From: Spirodela intermedia
Lineage: Eukaryota; Streptophyta; Magnoliopsida; Alismatales; Araceae
Assembly (NCBI GenBank): GCA_902729315.2
Contig: LR746268.1
Span: forward strand, 9,245,005 to 9,309,004
Length of the DNA: 64,000 bases
Direction of reading: 5' to 3'
The notes below the pieces were generated by a model that saw only the letters and a list, made by a program, of their open reading frames with translations, made no database searches and had not been told where the DNA came from. Below are positions 1 to 13,200 of this stretch, piece by piece. The position numbers and the translations under genes were made by a program. Every line of letters begins with the position of its first letter. The stretch's first letter is position 1.

Positions 1-38
1 CCATCCGAGTGTTCTGACGGGCGAGGCCATGGATTCAG

Positions 39-131
39 AAAGAAAAGGCCGTCGAAGATGATGCGGAGGATGCTGATGCTGACATTGCTGCCATGATGGG
101 ATTTGGAGGTTTTCGGTCGTCCAAGAAGTGA
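39..131 (+). CDS. ZMAT2: C-terminal exon of a ZMAT2/Snu23-like spliceosomal zinc-finger protein (5' part outside window)
   Basis: The frame from base 39 to the stop at 129-131 reads 30 residues: a lysine/glutamate/aspartate-rich stretch followed by a tail ending in MMGFGGFRSSKK. As I recall the family, ZMAT2/Snu23 proteins of the U4/U6.U5 tri-snRNP end in an acidic segment followed by an MGF.GF.S.KK tail, which is the basis of the call. A likely splice acceptor (CAG) ends at base 38. The zinc finger itself would lie upstream of the window, so the identification rests only on the tail. The gene is on the same strand as the myotubularin gene and ends about 1.1 kb before it. Confidence 0.55.
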   Translation, partial: KEKAVEDDAEDADADIAAMMGFGGFRSSKK

Positions 132-1244
132 AGCACGCGGTGCGTCGGCTCCGCGCTCGAGGAGAAATGATTTGGTCCCAGCCAAGGCTCGTCCAAGCCA
201 CATCCAGGCCTACCGGCTCTATCGCCAATCGAGGGTCAGGGAGGATCAGGGAAGGGGGGGGGGGAGGTGTCAGATTTGTTGGAGTCCTCGTCCTTCCCTC
301 CACGGAGGCGAAGGACAGAAGGTGCATTGCACTGAGTAGTATCTTATCTTTTATGTGGCCGTCCAGAAAAACCAGCGGTGCCTACCTCCATGTTGGGGCT
401 TACCCTCTATTGTCTAAACTTTCTCCGTCTCTCTTTTGAGTTTCCGGTCATCTAAACTTCCCCCCCCCCCTCCTCCCCCTCTCCTTTCGAATTTGTGCCA
501 CGGTTTCTCGGGCGACGACGGCACATCGATCAGTCCTCATCGTTTGCCTCTTCTTCCCTGCAAGAGAGGGAGGGACGTCGGCCGTCCCCGCGCGCTGCTG
601 CTACTTGAGCTCGGTCTTCAAGGGCCGCCGCTGGGGATGGATGCACGGGCGGGGCGGAGCACGGGTTAATGGATACCACACCGACCACCAAGTGGCACTC
701 ACTGTTAAAATCCCACCGCTCCCTCCGCCTGTCCAGCGACTCCGGGGAAGCGCCCTCTGCACGAGCCAGAGGGCACGCGGTAGAGGAAAAGGAAGACCTG
801 CCGTCGATCGATCTTCCATGGGAGGAGTGGGATCTCGTGGGGGGAAATTCAAATCGCTGGGATCTTATATCCATCAGAGCCCGGAGCGACGACATCTCAG
901 CCAACGGCAGCTCGTCACGGTGCCTCCCCCTCCCCGCCTCTGATTATGGACTGGATGGGTATACTGGGCGTTGAATTGATGCAATCGACGGCGGCGGAGT
1001 GGTCATCATCCTCATCATTTATCATCTCCATCTCGGATATCTTGACCGTCTGTCAGTAAGGATCCTGCCGTGTCCGGTACTCCACGTGAGAGGGGTGCTC
1101 GCTCCCGAAACCAACCAACCGACCGGTCCGCCGAACTGCGCCCATCCGGGCGGAGGGGGGTGAGCGCGTCCTACTGGTCGCGCCTCTTCTTCCTCTTTTC
1201 TTCTCCGGCGGAAAGACGCGCCGCCGTCGGGAAGAGCGTTTGCG
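132..1244. other. Intergenic: 3' flank of the ZMAT2-like gene and promoter/5' UTR of the myotubularin gene
   Basis: No gene is recognised here. The stretch is GC-rich, with an 11-base G run at 254-264 and an 11-base C run at 460-470. Several open frames up to 124 codons overlap on both strands without recognisable domains, as expected in GC-rich DNA. The segment just before 1245 probably contains the 5' UTR of the myotubularin gene; I see no clear TATA box. Confidence 0.6.
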
Positions 1245-4200
1245 ATGGAAGGGGCCGGTAGCTGGGACGCTCTCGAATGGACCAAGATCGAGGTCCGTGT
1301 GCTCATCGCCCCCGTACTCCCGCAATTGCTCCCGTAACTTCATCTTCTTTTGAATTCAACGATGCCGAACACTCTCTATCTGTCTAACCATGATTTCGTA
1401 GGTTTGCTTATTGAATGTCTCTGTTGCAGCCTGTGTCCCGCTCAATCTCCCACGGCATGGAAGACTTCCTGTTGGAAGCCGAAGAGGTCATCGCCCAGGT
1501 GCCTTCTTGTTACTTTTGCATGATTCGTAAATTACTTTTTGCCTGATTCTTCTCCATTTCTATTCTCCCCATCTTGATTTGTGCCCATTTGGAGAACGGG
1601 TAGATGACTTGGACAGGCGATTTCCTTCAACGAATTTATCATGTTGACACTTGCACACATGTTGAAGAGGAAGTTAAACATTTGATTGAAAGTTCTCATT
1701 TTATTTATTTTCTTCGCATCGCGATTGAAAGTTAAACAGGTCTTTCTTCTGATTTTATTTCTCCTCTTTTGTTTATTTTCATTGTGAGATTCCCATCAAT
1801 TTGGAATCGGAGAATCCTCTCGTTGCACGTTCTATCCTATTCATTGTCTAGGATGAAGCAATGACTAGCATCGTCAAAAATACGAGCCAACCACGTTCCA
1901 ACGATGGCAAACCCTGTTTTTTTCCCTGTTCGCGAAACATCAGTTAGACCTTTTTGCATTTTATGTCGTAGACCATTCAAATGAATCCACACCCATTATC
2001 TCTGAAATCACAGAAATAATGCAATCATTACTCCCTTTGGGGACACTGAAGTCAACGCCAGCATGGCTGATGCTTCCATTGCTAAGTGCATTTTGGCCCA
2101 CTTTTTACCATATTATCGCCTCTTTGTGTGCAGCAAGCGTCCGGATATCTATATTGATCATTCCTGCAATTGGTGGTATTGAAAGCAAACGAACTATAGA
2201 TATCAATGCCATTGAAACCATAATTACCAGTGACCGCTGTTTCTAGTTTACTTTGAATTCCTACTTCATTGCTTACTGTTGTGGAGATGAGTTGTGTTCT
2301 GAGAACCATGGAAAGCTGGGGGGTGAGGGTACTTAAGTCAATTTTCTTTTAGCCTCTATGTTATCTTTTTGAGAGCTTGCACTTATCACAGCATTATGAG
2401 GATCGGTATCTGATTTCATCATCTTCTGGGATAGGTTGTACTTTCTTCCCTTTTGCAGGATTATTTTTGTACCTCAAATGAAAGAAACTATAATGACCTA
2501 GAATTGAAAATATGCATTTTCTAAAGAAACTCATTTTTCCATTTAAAATGCTTAACTTCAATTTTGGTTGAATGTGTAACACAACTTTAAATGACCTCCA
2601 GTGTAAAAACATGGTAAACTGTATCCCACTCAGTTGATAACGAAGAAATGATATCAATATTTATTTTCTAAGTTTTCTATCTCATTGTGCACTTAGCATT
2701 TTGTTTATTTCCAGCCAAAAGTGATGGTCTCTGGTTATATTCAGTCTCATGGCATGTACCTCTAAAACCTTGCACTTGTACACAGTAAAATTTTATTAGG
2801 TTTCGCCCAAGGTTAGCGGCTAGTGTAACATGAGGAAACAGTTTACAAAGGATGTTACACTCTTATCATTTCCTTAAACAAAGTCTGAACCTCATTGAAA
2901 TTCATTCTTCGCTCAACATCCTTTCATCACATTTTTATGTACCTATCATGCCCTTTTCTTTCTTGTTTAGCGCTTTTTCTTTTGGTAAAGAGATCCGTAT
3001 GAGCTTAGTCTAAAAAACAAGAAGGTAAAAGTTAGATGGGTGTTAATCATGTTTGTTATTTGAGACCCCCGTCTTTATCACCTCTGCTAGATGTGTATCA
3101 CCAGCCTCTTGAATATTAGCATCCTTCTATTGGATCTTGATGACTCTTGTAAAAATATTTGTGTTCTCTACGAAGATTTTAAAAGAAATGCCTTCAATAG
3201 TTTTATGGCGATGGGTCTCTTGAAAACTTCTGGACTCTTACTGAATTTATCCACGCCACTGAGGTGTAAGTTACCTGCTAGGGGAAAAGGATGTACTTTT
3301 CTCTTATGCAAAATTCCATTATATGAGCCCTTGAAATCAATCATGAACTCATGAAAAATGCTGGTATATGACGTTTATTTTTCTTCTCTCAGAAATATGA
3401 GAAATGAAATGCACTTCCCCCCCTCCCAATTATTACTTTGTTGGGGCTTTCTCATTTACTGTATTTTATCCATTGTTGTATCTGGCTTCAGCGAGTTTAC
3501 TGGTACCTTTTCTTTGAAGGTCTCTCTGAGTTTGGGTTTCCCTGACCTTTTAATGTTTTTTTCAAGGGAAATGGTGTTGTCTTAGTGAATACAGATAAAG
3601 CAGGTATATTGTCTGTGACGAATTTTCGCCTTCTCTTTGTGGTAAGTAATACATTTTCAGACTTTACTCATATGAGACTATTGTACGTTTGTTCACTCAT
3701 TATTCATAAAAACGTTCGGATCCCTATGCAATGCGCCAACCTAAAGACATCCTCAAATCGCTATTTTTTATGTATATTTTATCTTTATGAAAATGGAGAA
3801 GATATTTTATGATTCTATTTATGATAAATACATAATTTTTTCGTTTATTTAACCTTTTTATAATGAGTAAGATAATTGCAGTACCTGTTTATCATGTTCT
3901 AACCGTCTCTTACATGTACTGAAGTGCTGAAATTTCTCTCCCAGAGTGAAGTTCCGCGAATGGTCATTCCTCTTGGTACCATACCTTTGGCAACGATTGA
4001 CAGGTTTAGTAAACAAGTAAGTTTACTTCTGTCCGTGTCTTTTTGGTAACTTTTTGAAAACTTTGTATTTTTTGTGAAAGAGGTCAGAATGGAGAAATTG
4101 CTTGGAGCTAAAACTTTTGTAGAGAGTTTTGGAAGGAGAATTTGAAGAGTCACAGTTTATTATTAAAATGTAAAATGTTCAAAAAGGCATTTCATTTCAG

Positions 4201-7200
4201 TGCGAAAATTATCTTGTTCAAAAAAGGGTTTCTAATGTATATCCATCAGAAAGACACCTTTTTATGTAGACCATTTTTTAGTGCTAATGGTGATGTTATC
4301 TAGGTGACTAGCAGTTCTTCCTTCTTACGTTCTGTTTTTGTCAGCAGAAGATGTAGATCCTTGCTAAGGTCCTGATGCTTTTTCCAAAGATTGGGGAATT
4401 TGTGAAATTGACCATGAAAAGCATAATTTTTTTTTCTCCAAGTGTACTATGTCTTTTATGTGAAATATATTTGAATTTTTTTAGAACTGGATATTTATAT
4501 TTCACTTCAATATTCAGGCTCCTAAGAATCCTTCAGCTCAACGTCAGTCTGATCGGACTGTATGCCGATTTCTTCAGGTTATTGGTATGTCCTTGGGGTA
4601 TTATGCTTGAGTTAATTACAGATCGATAGTCATGACATTGTTGGGTTTTACACATCTCAATCTGGCAATTATGATGACGGATCTCTGTTATTTTTTTATG
4701 ATTTAATGATTGAATTGACTTATATATTTCTTAGCTTTAATGGTTTTCTTTATCTCTGAATTGCAATCGATTTATCTGTTACTATTTACTTAGAGTGGAA
4801 AAAACATATGATATGAATAAAAGTTTGTAAACGCTTCTTATTTCTCTGTGAGAACGGAAGAGTGAACAAGCCTAGAAATAGATCAAAAAGGAGTTAGGGA
4901 AGAGAGAAATCTAGTAGGAAAAGAAACCAAGAACATGCAGTGCACTTGTGACTCGCTAACTGTCACTGTCTGTGGTGATTTGGTTCCATGATATTCCAGT
5001 TGTACCCTTGTCTTATTCAAACATTTTTTCTTCTAGTGTGAACCAAATTCTACTTGAAAATTCTGCTTAAGTAGCTAAAATCATTCCCAGAAATAAAAAA
5101 TTTAAAGCCATTGTTGAAATTTTGTTTGGAGGATAATTGCTGAAGATCCGCCCACATTTACAGGAATGGTCCACTATTATCCTCTCTAAGTTGATTTGTG
5201 CCGAACCTGAAACAAGTCCCTTTTAAATAGCTTGTCGTTTTTAGCATTTCTCCCATGTTATTGTAACTCGTAAGGATTTATATCTGCCGCAACAATCTCG
5301 CAAGTGCTGTCCAAATAATTACAGTTCAATCTGTCACCATCTTAACAGCTCAAAACCTGGTTTATGTTTATAATGGTGGTCATCTTTTTGACAAAAATCA
5401 ACAAGATCTCTCTATTCTCCTCTCAGCTAAAAAATGAAGATTAAAGTTTGGTCCTAGTCAATCTCAGTAATCTGCTTTTCTTGATGGCAATTTTACCAAA
5501 GAGGATCTCTGGTTATTTCAGCTTCCAAGCCTGATTGATACGTACATGTATCTTACAGCTTTTGTCTCTTTCCAGTCAGTGAATACTTGCATTCTATTTA
5601 CCTATGGATTTTTAATCTCAAACGATGTCATGACTGGTTTGGATCTCCACTCACTGGCTAAGATGATTAGTCTAGATAAAATCGGTTCAGGGTAACTTTG
5701 TTGCATTCGTTAATAGATCATGTGCCCATAAACTTATTCTCTTCTTCCTACTTTTGTAGGCAAAGATATGAGAATAATTGTGTTTGGTTTTCGTCCCAGA
5801 ACTAAGCAGGTAATACAAAGAGCTGCTCCTAGCAATCTTATGCTTTTTTTACCAGAATTATTTATTACAATGGGTTATTACTCTTCTTCGTTCACTATTT
5901 TATTTAGATTCCATAATCTAAACCTTTTACATTCCTTCAGTTATTGCATAATGTGGTTTTTTAAAAAGAGTTGAACGTTTTATCTTATGGTACTGTGGAC
6001 CTTTTGTTCTATTACAGAGGCGTCTTGTCTTTGATGCACTGTTGAGATGTACTAGGCCTGCTCAACTCTGGGACCTTTATGCATTTACTTGTGGACCATC
6101 GAAGTTCAAAAACACAGAACCCAGGATGCGGTTACTGAATGAGTATTTTCGGATTCTTGGAAAAGCTTCTGTACATCCATTGTCTCATATGGTTGAAGAT
6201 GGATCGTTTTCCGTTTCTAATAAATGGTGGAGAATCAGCGCTGTGAATTCCAGCTATACAATGTGTTCAACTTATCCATTTGCTTTGATTATACCTAAAT
6301 GTATCAGGTATATTTCTGGACATTTCTCTACCATATATTAATATCGAAACATGAGAAAATTCTAATCATTGCTTATAATACACAGATACTATATTTCTTT
6401 TCGAGAAAAAAATGCACAGCTATGAACTTGGTGTCCCCTAAAGGAAACTTTAGCTAATGGATGTGGCAATTTTGGCTTTTTTTTTTACAGTGATGATGAA
6501 ATACGACTAGCTTCTTCCTTTCGTGCAAGGTGTCGTTTACCTGTTATATCATGGTGCCATCCGGGTTCGTACTAGTCATCATCGTCGTTTTTGGCATTTT
6601 TTCTAAATCGTATTCACAAAGGTGTCGTCTTCAAAATTGATCTTCAGGAACCGGCGCTGTTATTGCCCGTTCTTCTCAACCGTTAGTTGGCCTTGTTGTG
6701 AATACAAGGAGGTATTTGACTTTTTCTGGTGATATTTTTTAATGAGCAGGAATTATTTTGCAATTTTCCTGTGTAACTTATCATTATGAGAGTTATGGTT
6801 CATATTCCTTTGTAATTTTCTCCTTTGTTTTGGGAACTTCAAAACCTAAATTATTATCTGGTATCATCTATGCTGTAGTAATGCAGATGAAAAACTAGTT
6901 GCTGCTCTCTGCTCTGAGGTTTCTGATGAGCTGAAACCTAGAAGGTAAGTTGACTTTTCTATTCAAAATCTATTACGTCGAAACCATGCGAAAGGCGTTT
7001 TTTTTGTTCTTTTCCCATATTGTTAACATATCAGATAAATGAACATTTGACCTCTGTATACTTTTTCTGGCTTTTGTTGTCGTTCCCTTTCCATACGTGC
7101 TTAATGCCTTATTTTTCTTTATTTTTTTCACATATTACAATTTGTGTTACTATGTTCTAAAAGCATGCTTATTCCTCCTAGGAAATTTTATATCGCTGAC

Positions 7201-10200
7201 GCAAGGCCTAGGAAAAATGCACTAGCAAATAGTGCAATGGGAGGAGGCTCTGAGTCATCCTCTAACTACTTTCAGTCAGAGGTGTGATTGGTAGTCTTTC
7301 TGTAGATATTGCATATTAATTATGAGTTCACTTTTTACAAAAAAGATATTATAGATTTCTTGCTTAGCAGGTTGTTTTCTTCGGGATTGACAATATTCAT
7401 GCCATGAGAGATAGTCTTTCCCGTCTAAGAGATTATTTGGATACCCATGGGACTACATCATCAGATGGGATGTCTTCCTTCCTGGTGAGTTCAAATTATT
7501 TTCGCTTAAAAAATTTCATTTCGTTTATGAAAAGAAAACCGTTGTTTTCTGCTTAGTTCATCGATGGTTCTCATTCCTTTTTGGTTGCGACTGGTAGATT
7601 ACATTAACGTCCTTTAAACTGAAGAAAATGGTTACAGTTAGGATTGCTAGACATGTATATTTCTCATGATTTGCAAAAGGATAGAAAGAGGACTGTTACT
7701 TTGGGGAGGAGAAGAGTATGACATTATGTTAAAAGGATGTTTATGAACATACAGTTTTAACGTTTTTTTGTTCTAAAATTCTTGTCAAAAAGCTTGTGAC
7801 ATGGGTTCAAAACTCATACTTGAAGTTCTTCCTGATGTTATTAGCACTCCAACGACTTCTTCAATGCCAAATAATCCTCAACAAAATGTAGAAACGCATG
7901 ATATTGCCAGGGTCATGTAATAACGTGGAATCAAGGGCAAAAAAATGCCACGAGGAGCTTGCTTGGCAATGTAGTCCAACAAGTGCATTTGCAGTACCCT
8001 TGGTCCCCATATCTGCCTATTTCTACATTACAGTGAGTCTCATCTCCACCTGCCTTACCTGTCTGAGGTGCACCAATTATGCAGTGTAGTCCCTTGTACA
8101 GCTTTTGCACACAATCACTCATCACTCATCAGATCTGCACAGTTTTTCAATTCAGTCTTGCACAATATAGGGCAGTGGGCAACTCAAATGATATGCTCAG
8201 TCCATCATAACCCTTATGGACCTTGATCTGTGGGCCTGACCTACAAATGCTGCATTACTGCACTTCGTTGTATGCGGTATGTTGATTATTTCCATCGATT
8301 GAAGTTATTATCAGCATCTGATTCAGAAATATTAATTTGAGAAGTTTAATTTTTTACATTTCGACTTAAGAGTGCATAGGGTATGCTTAAAGTGTAAGCA
8401 TACCTCATGAAATGATGGCCCTTGAGGATGATCTATACTAGGTATCAGAGTTGACTGTTGAGCTGCAGATATTGTTTAAGTGTGGCATGTGTAGTCCTAG
8501 TTCTCTGTGCAACTAGTTGGAAACTAGAGGAAAATTGCTTCTTGCCAAGGACATACATGAGCTTGGAAGTGTTCCCTAATGTTTTTTTCTGCACATGAGC
8601 ATTAACTCCTTTTCTTTTATATATTGAGTATATATGATATTTATCTGTTGAATTTTATTTTTTCTCTATTTTGTTAGAGGAATGGTGGATGGACGTGGGG
8701 TGGTGGAAATCTGAGTAGTATGTCAGCTTCTGTTTCTAACTTGGAAGACAGTGGATGGCTTATTCATGTTCAAAGTGTCCTAGCGGGCTCTGCCTGGATT
8801 GCTGCACGTGTTGCACTTGAGTCGGCCTCTGTTCTTGTGCATTGCAGGTTCCCTTCCTCCCTCCAATCCCTGCATGGTAATTTTTATTTGTGGTTACATT
8901 TGCATGGAATATAAATAGAGTTTTACAGCCTATTGAATCTATAACCGTTGGTTGTCTCTTATATGCTACCATATCTATGCTTGAAAGCACAGTTCTAAAA
9001 TATTCCATTTCGTTAAAGAGGGAAAAATTGTTACACGTTGATTTTAGTTCATTTAGCCCATGTACATGTTGTGGGAACTCCTACCACAACCAGCCCAGCA
9101 ATAAATGGGAGCACTAGAAAATCGAGTTGTGAAATTTCTCTGAAAATCAGTAACCTCTTTTCTATCTGTCTTGGATAGTGTATTGGTTTTATTATAGCAG
9201 ATATGTAAGGCTATATGTTTCCCATGTTCTTGTGCTGCTTCAGAGCGGTTGTTATGTCTGGCATGTTTGTCCATGTCGATGCCTGATGACTTTCCCTTTA
9301 ATCCAAATGTCAAAAATACTTGGAGGTTTGTGAAGCTGGTTGATGATTTAGAGTTGCCTTCATCGTGTTTGATGTTCTTTAACTGGTTTCAGATTTCTGT
9401 GGAATTGATTTTTTCTTTTTTCCATTTGGTATGCTTCAGAAACGATATTTTATTTCATTTCTTACTTTTATTTTATATTGGAGTTTGTGCATAATTCTTT
9501 CTAGCCTAGTGTACATGGATCAACATAAGCCATGTTAGAATGATACTTATTGTGGATAAAAATATTATGGATATTGTCATCTTACTCGATAAACATAATT
9601 CTCATGGAATATGGGTTATTCTGTTCATTTGAGGAGGAATCAAACCGAGTAGCTGATTTTCAGACTAAATCAAGCTCCAGTAGGCTGATTCTATGGAAAT
9701 CAGCCAATTTTTGGGCTCATCTGACTCCATCTTACGCAGATTAGTCTGTTTCTGGCCACAGTACTTCCATTCACGATATGATACAGAGGTGTGATGTATT
9801 GGTGTAGTGCAGCGGATGAAGAAAAAAGAAAGAGAGGAAAATCAAATAGAATAAAGCAAGTTCATGGCAGCGACAAACAATGGCCAAGGGTTACTGCCGA
9901 TCACCATTGGCAAAGGATGTCTTGATGTTTGGCTTGCCATTATTCCCTTTTGTTGTAAAGAGTCGTTTCTGTGACTTTTTTGGTCATTCACTCCACCATC
10001 GTGGAAACTTTGGTCTCTTAACCTGCGTGTTCATTTGATGGTGATTCCCTTTGACACTAATGTCCTCTTTGTTTATGTAGTGATGGATGGGACAGGACAA
10101 CTCAATTGGTCTCACTTGCCAGCTTGTTGCTTGATCCATATTATCGAACTTTTAAGGGGTTTCAGGTATGGGCATGATATATCTTTCTCTGCGTGTGGTA

Positions 10201-13200
10201 TTTAGTTATTTTTCTCCCTTTTTATTGCTGTGTATTAGTCTACATTAAGGTTTTTCTTTGAACCGAGATTATCTGGAACCAGGTTAACCTTTATCATTCC
10301 ATGGCACAATAAAAATGATACATATGAAAGGCATGTGATGGTACTCCATGAAAACTGTTATAAAGAATAAAAGGAGAGATGAGCTAATGGGGATGGATGA
10401 GAGAAAGGTTGGCCTTTTTCATTCCATGCATTCACAAACAGTTCTTTTTATATTTAGAAAATAGTTATGGTTTAACACAAAACAATAAAAAAAAATTGGC
10501 AAAAAAATTATCTGGTATCTTGTATGATGAAAAAATGGTGATCTTGTCTTACCATTTCATTTATTTTCCTATACAGTCAAATGTCTTAGCTACTGTAAAA
10601 GTACTATTGGAGTGTTTTATGTACTTTTCTATTATCGTATCATTTTTTCCACTGCCTGCTGTAACTTTCGTTTTAATCCTATTTTAAAGTTCATTGTTAT
10701 TTTTGTGTGGACAATTATTTCTATGTTAGCAAATATTACTACTTGCCCACTAGTTCTAGTTAGGACTTTGGTCTTCTATGAGGTTATCCTTCCTCTCTAT
10801 CATCTTTGCACTAGAAAAGAGATTTTCTTTTGTTTTAGACCCAACCATTATTTGAGTTCAAGGTAAAGCCAGATTTCCCGGGCTTGGCTTAACAGGAGGG
10901 TCTTAGTGTGCTTAGGGTTGGAATATTGTATTAAAAAGATGGAGATTTTCCAAAGCTTCTCTAACAGGGCTGCAGAACATATTCCAAGTTCTATTCTTTA
11001 TGGGACCTCAGAAAAGGTTTGGGACCTTGGCACTGCGAGGATGGTCCCCGATCCGTGCCTGATATTATCGTCTTGGTAAATCAATTTTGTTGAAAATAGA
11101 ATCAAGTTTGGTCCACTGATAGATCACAATAGAGCTTTATAGGACTAGTTGAAGGGATTGGAGCTCAACAAGTGTTGAGCCTCAGTGTTGATCTGCTTCC
11201 ACCATAAATGTTTGGCTAAGTCTTTCTAAGAGAGTCTTCCACATTCTCTAGCAACTCCAATCCTCCAATGTTGTACCTTATCAAATATCGCACAAATGTC
11301 CTCATCAAAATAGGGATAGTAAGGTGAATTGTTCACAAGTTTCTTTACAAAGACGAAATTGATAAATAATTTCGGGACATGAAGTACATTAGTAATTATT
11401 CAAAAGAGCTCAAGTTGGAGGTCTCCTATACCAGCAATTGTTAGAAGGGAAGCATCAACAGTAGATACTTTTTGGTCACTAGGACAAAGATTGTATTTAA
11501 TAAAATGATGAGAAGAATTCGTCATGCGACCTGTTGCTCTTGAGCCTACCATCCAATTATTAGAAATATCTGTAGGAGTTCTATCAGGCTGAATCAATGT
11601 GCCAGTATTGACTTCAATTTTTTCAATTCAACTCGAAGTCGTTCTATTTCATCTATAGTTGAACTGGAGAGGGAGGCTGGGTTTCAACGATTCTGATGGC
11701 AAGTTGGAAGTCTGATTGGTAGGTAGTTTAACTGTCAAATGTGCCTGACTTTCATGTTTTTCAGTGATGATGTTTTGTGGCCTGCCATAGAGTTTGAAAC
11801 ATCTATCTTTAGTGTGATGAGATTTTCTACAGTTTGTCTACCATAGATTACCCCAAAAATTAGACTTTTGATTGTTTCCTTGACCAGATTGAGGCTGTTG
11901 AATTGTATCTGTGGCTTTCTTCATATTTTCTCCTTGTCCAGTCACAAATGCATCATTTTCCTTAATGGCTCCAGTCACAAATGCATCATATTAATTTCGA
12001 TGGCTCTCTTCATTCAGAACAATTGAAATAGTCTCATCCAGATCAGATTTTCTCTAATGGCTCAAAATCTGTTGTTTGACATAATCAAAAATAGAATTAA
12101 GTCCTACAAGAAATTTAAAGACTATTCTTCGTTCTATGAAATTCCCTAGAATAGTAATATCCCCAGGGTTTTCTGTGTCAAGATTGAGATAATAGTCAAG
12201 TTCTTGCCATAAACCTTTCAATTCCCTAGCATATTCCATCACTGATTTCTTTCCTTGAATTATAGACATGGATTTTGTCTCTAGTTCGTACATGTGAGCC
12301 TCATTATTCTTCTGTGAGAATTTTGTAACGACAGTTTCTCATAAATCTTTGAGTGTAGTTAGAAAGAAAAAATCACAATTAATTTGGGGAATCATAGTTC
12401 TCAGATCTAAGTCTTGATTAGTACATCCTCGTTTCTCCATCTACGAAATTCACAGGATGACGGATCTAGTTTCACATCTAACAAGTGATGTAACATCCCT
12501 CTCATTGTCAGAACCTCTCGAATATATTCTGACCATTAGATTAAATTACATCTAGTTAATCTGAATTCCGTAGATGTTGTAGGGAGTTTTACCAGTAGTC
12601 ATGGAGCACCGGGACCAAGAATAGAATCCCTCATGGAAGAAGGATCTCCCACATTTCACATCACAAGGAAACGACCAGATTTACTAGATCTGGTATTCCG
12701 TCAACAATACTCGATATAGAGAAGAAAAAAAACGGTTCAAGAACTGTTACACTAGAAGAATTGATCACTGCATAAGACGAAAAAGGAGCGATCGCACCTG
12801 AATTCGCTCTGATACCATGTTGAAGATAGACCCCTAGAACGCTCTGATTTATAACAGACCCCCAGAACGTTCTAGACTAGACACATAATTTACATAACGA
12901 CCAGATCCTATAATCTTCTAGACACAGTTATTCTGTCAACAGATTCATATAAAATGAGGCAAAACCACGAAAGAACAAAATTGACAGCTCCTCTTCTTGG
13001 TGTGGCACAATCTTCAACAGCCATACCATCTTTGCCCGTTTGTTAGTCAGAGATGGTGTAAACCTCCAAGTTCCCCTCTAAGCGCATATATACTTTGTGA
13101 AGGTGATGTTACCAAATTTCATTCGTCTGAAGACTAGACAAGATTCAGGATCATTTTCAGGGTCTCTATCAAACACTCGGTAAGAAACTAGGGGAGTCCC

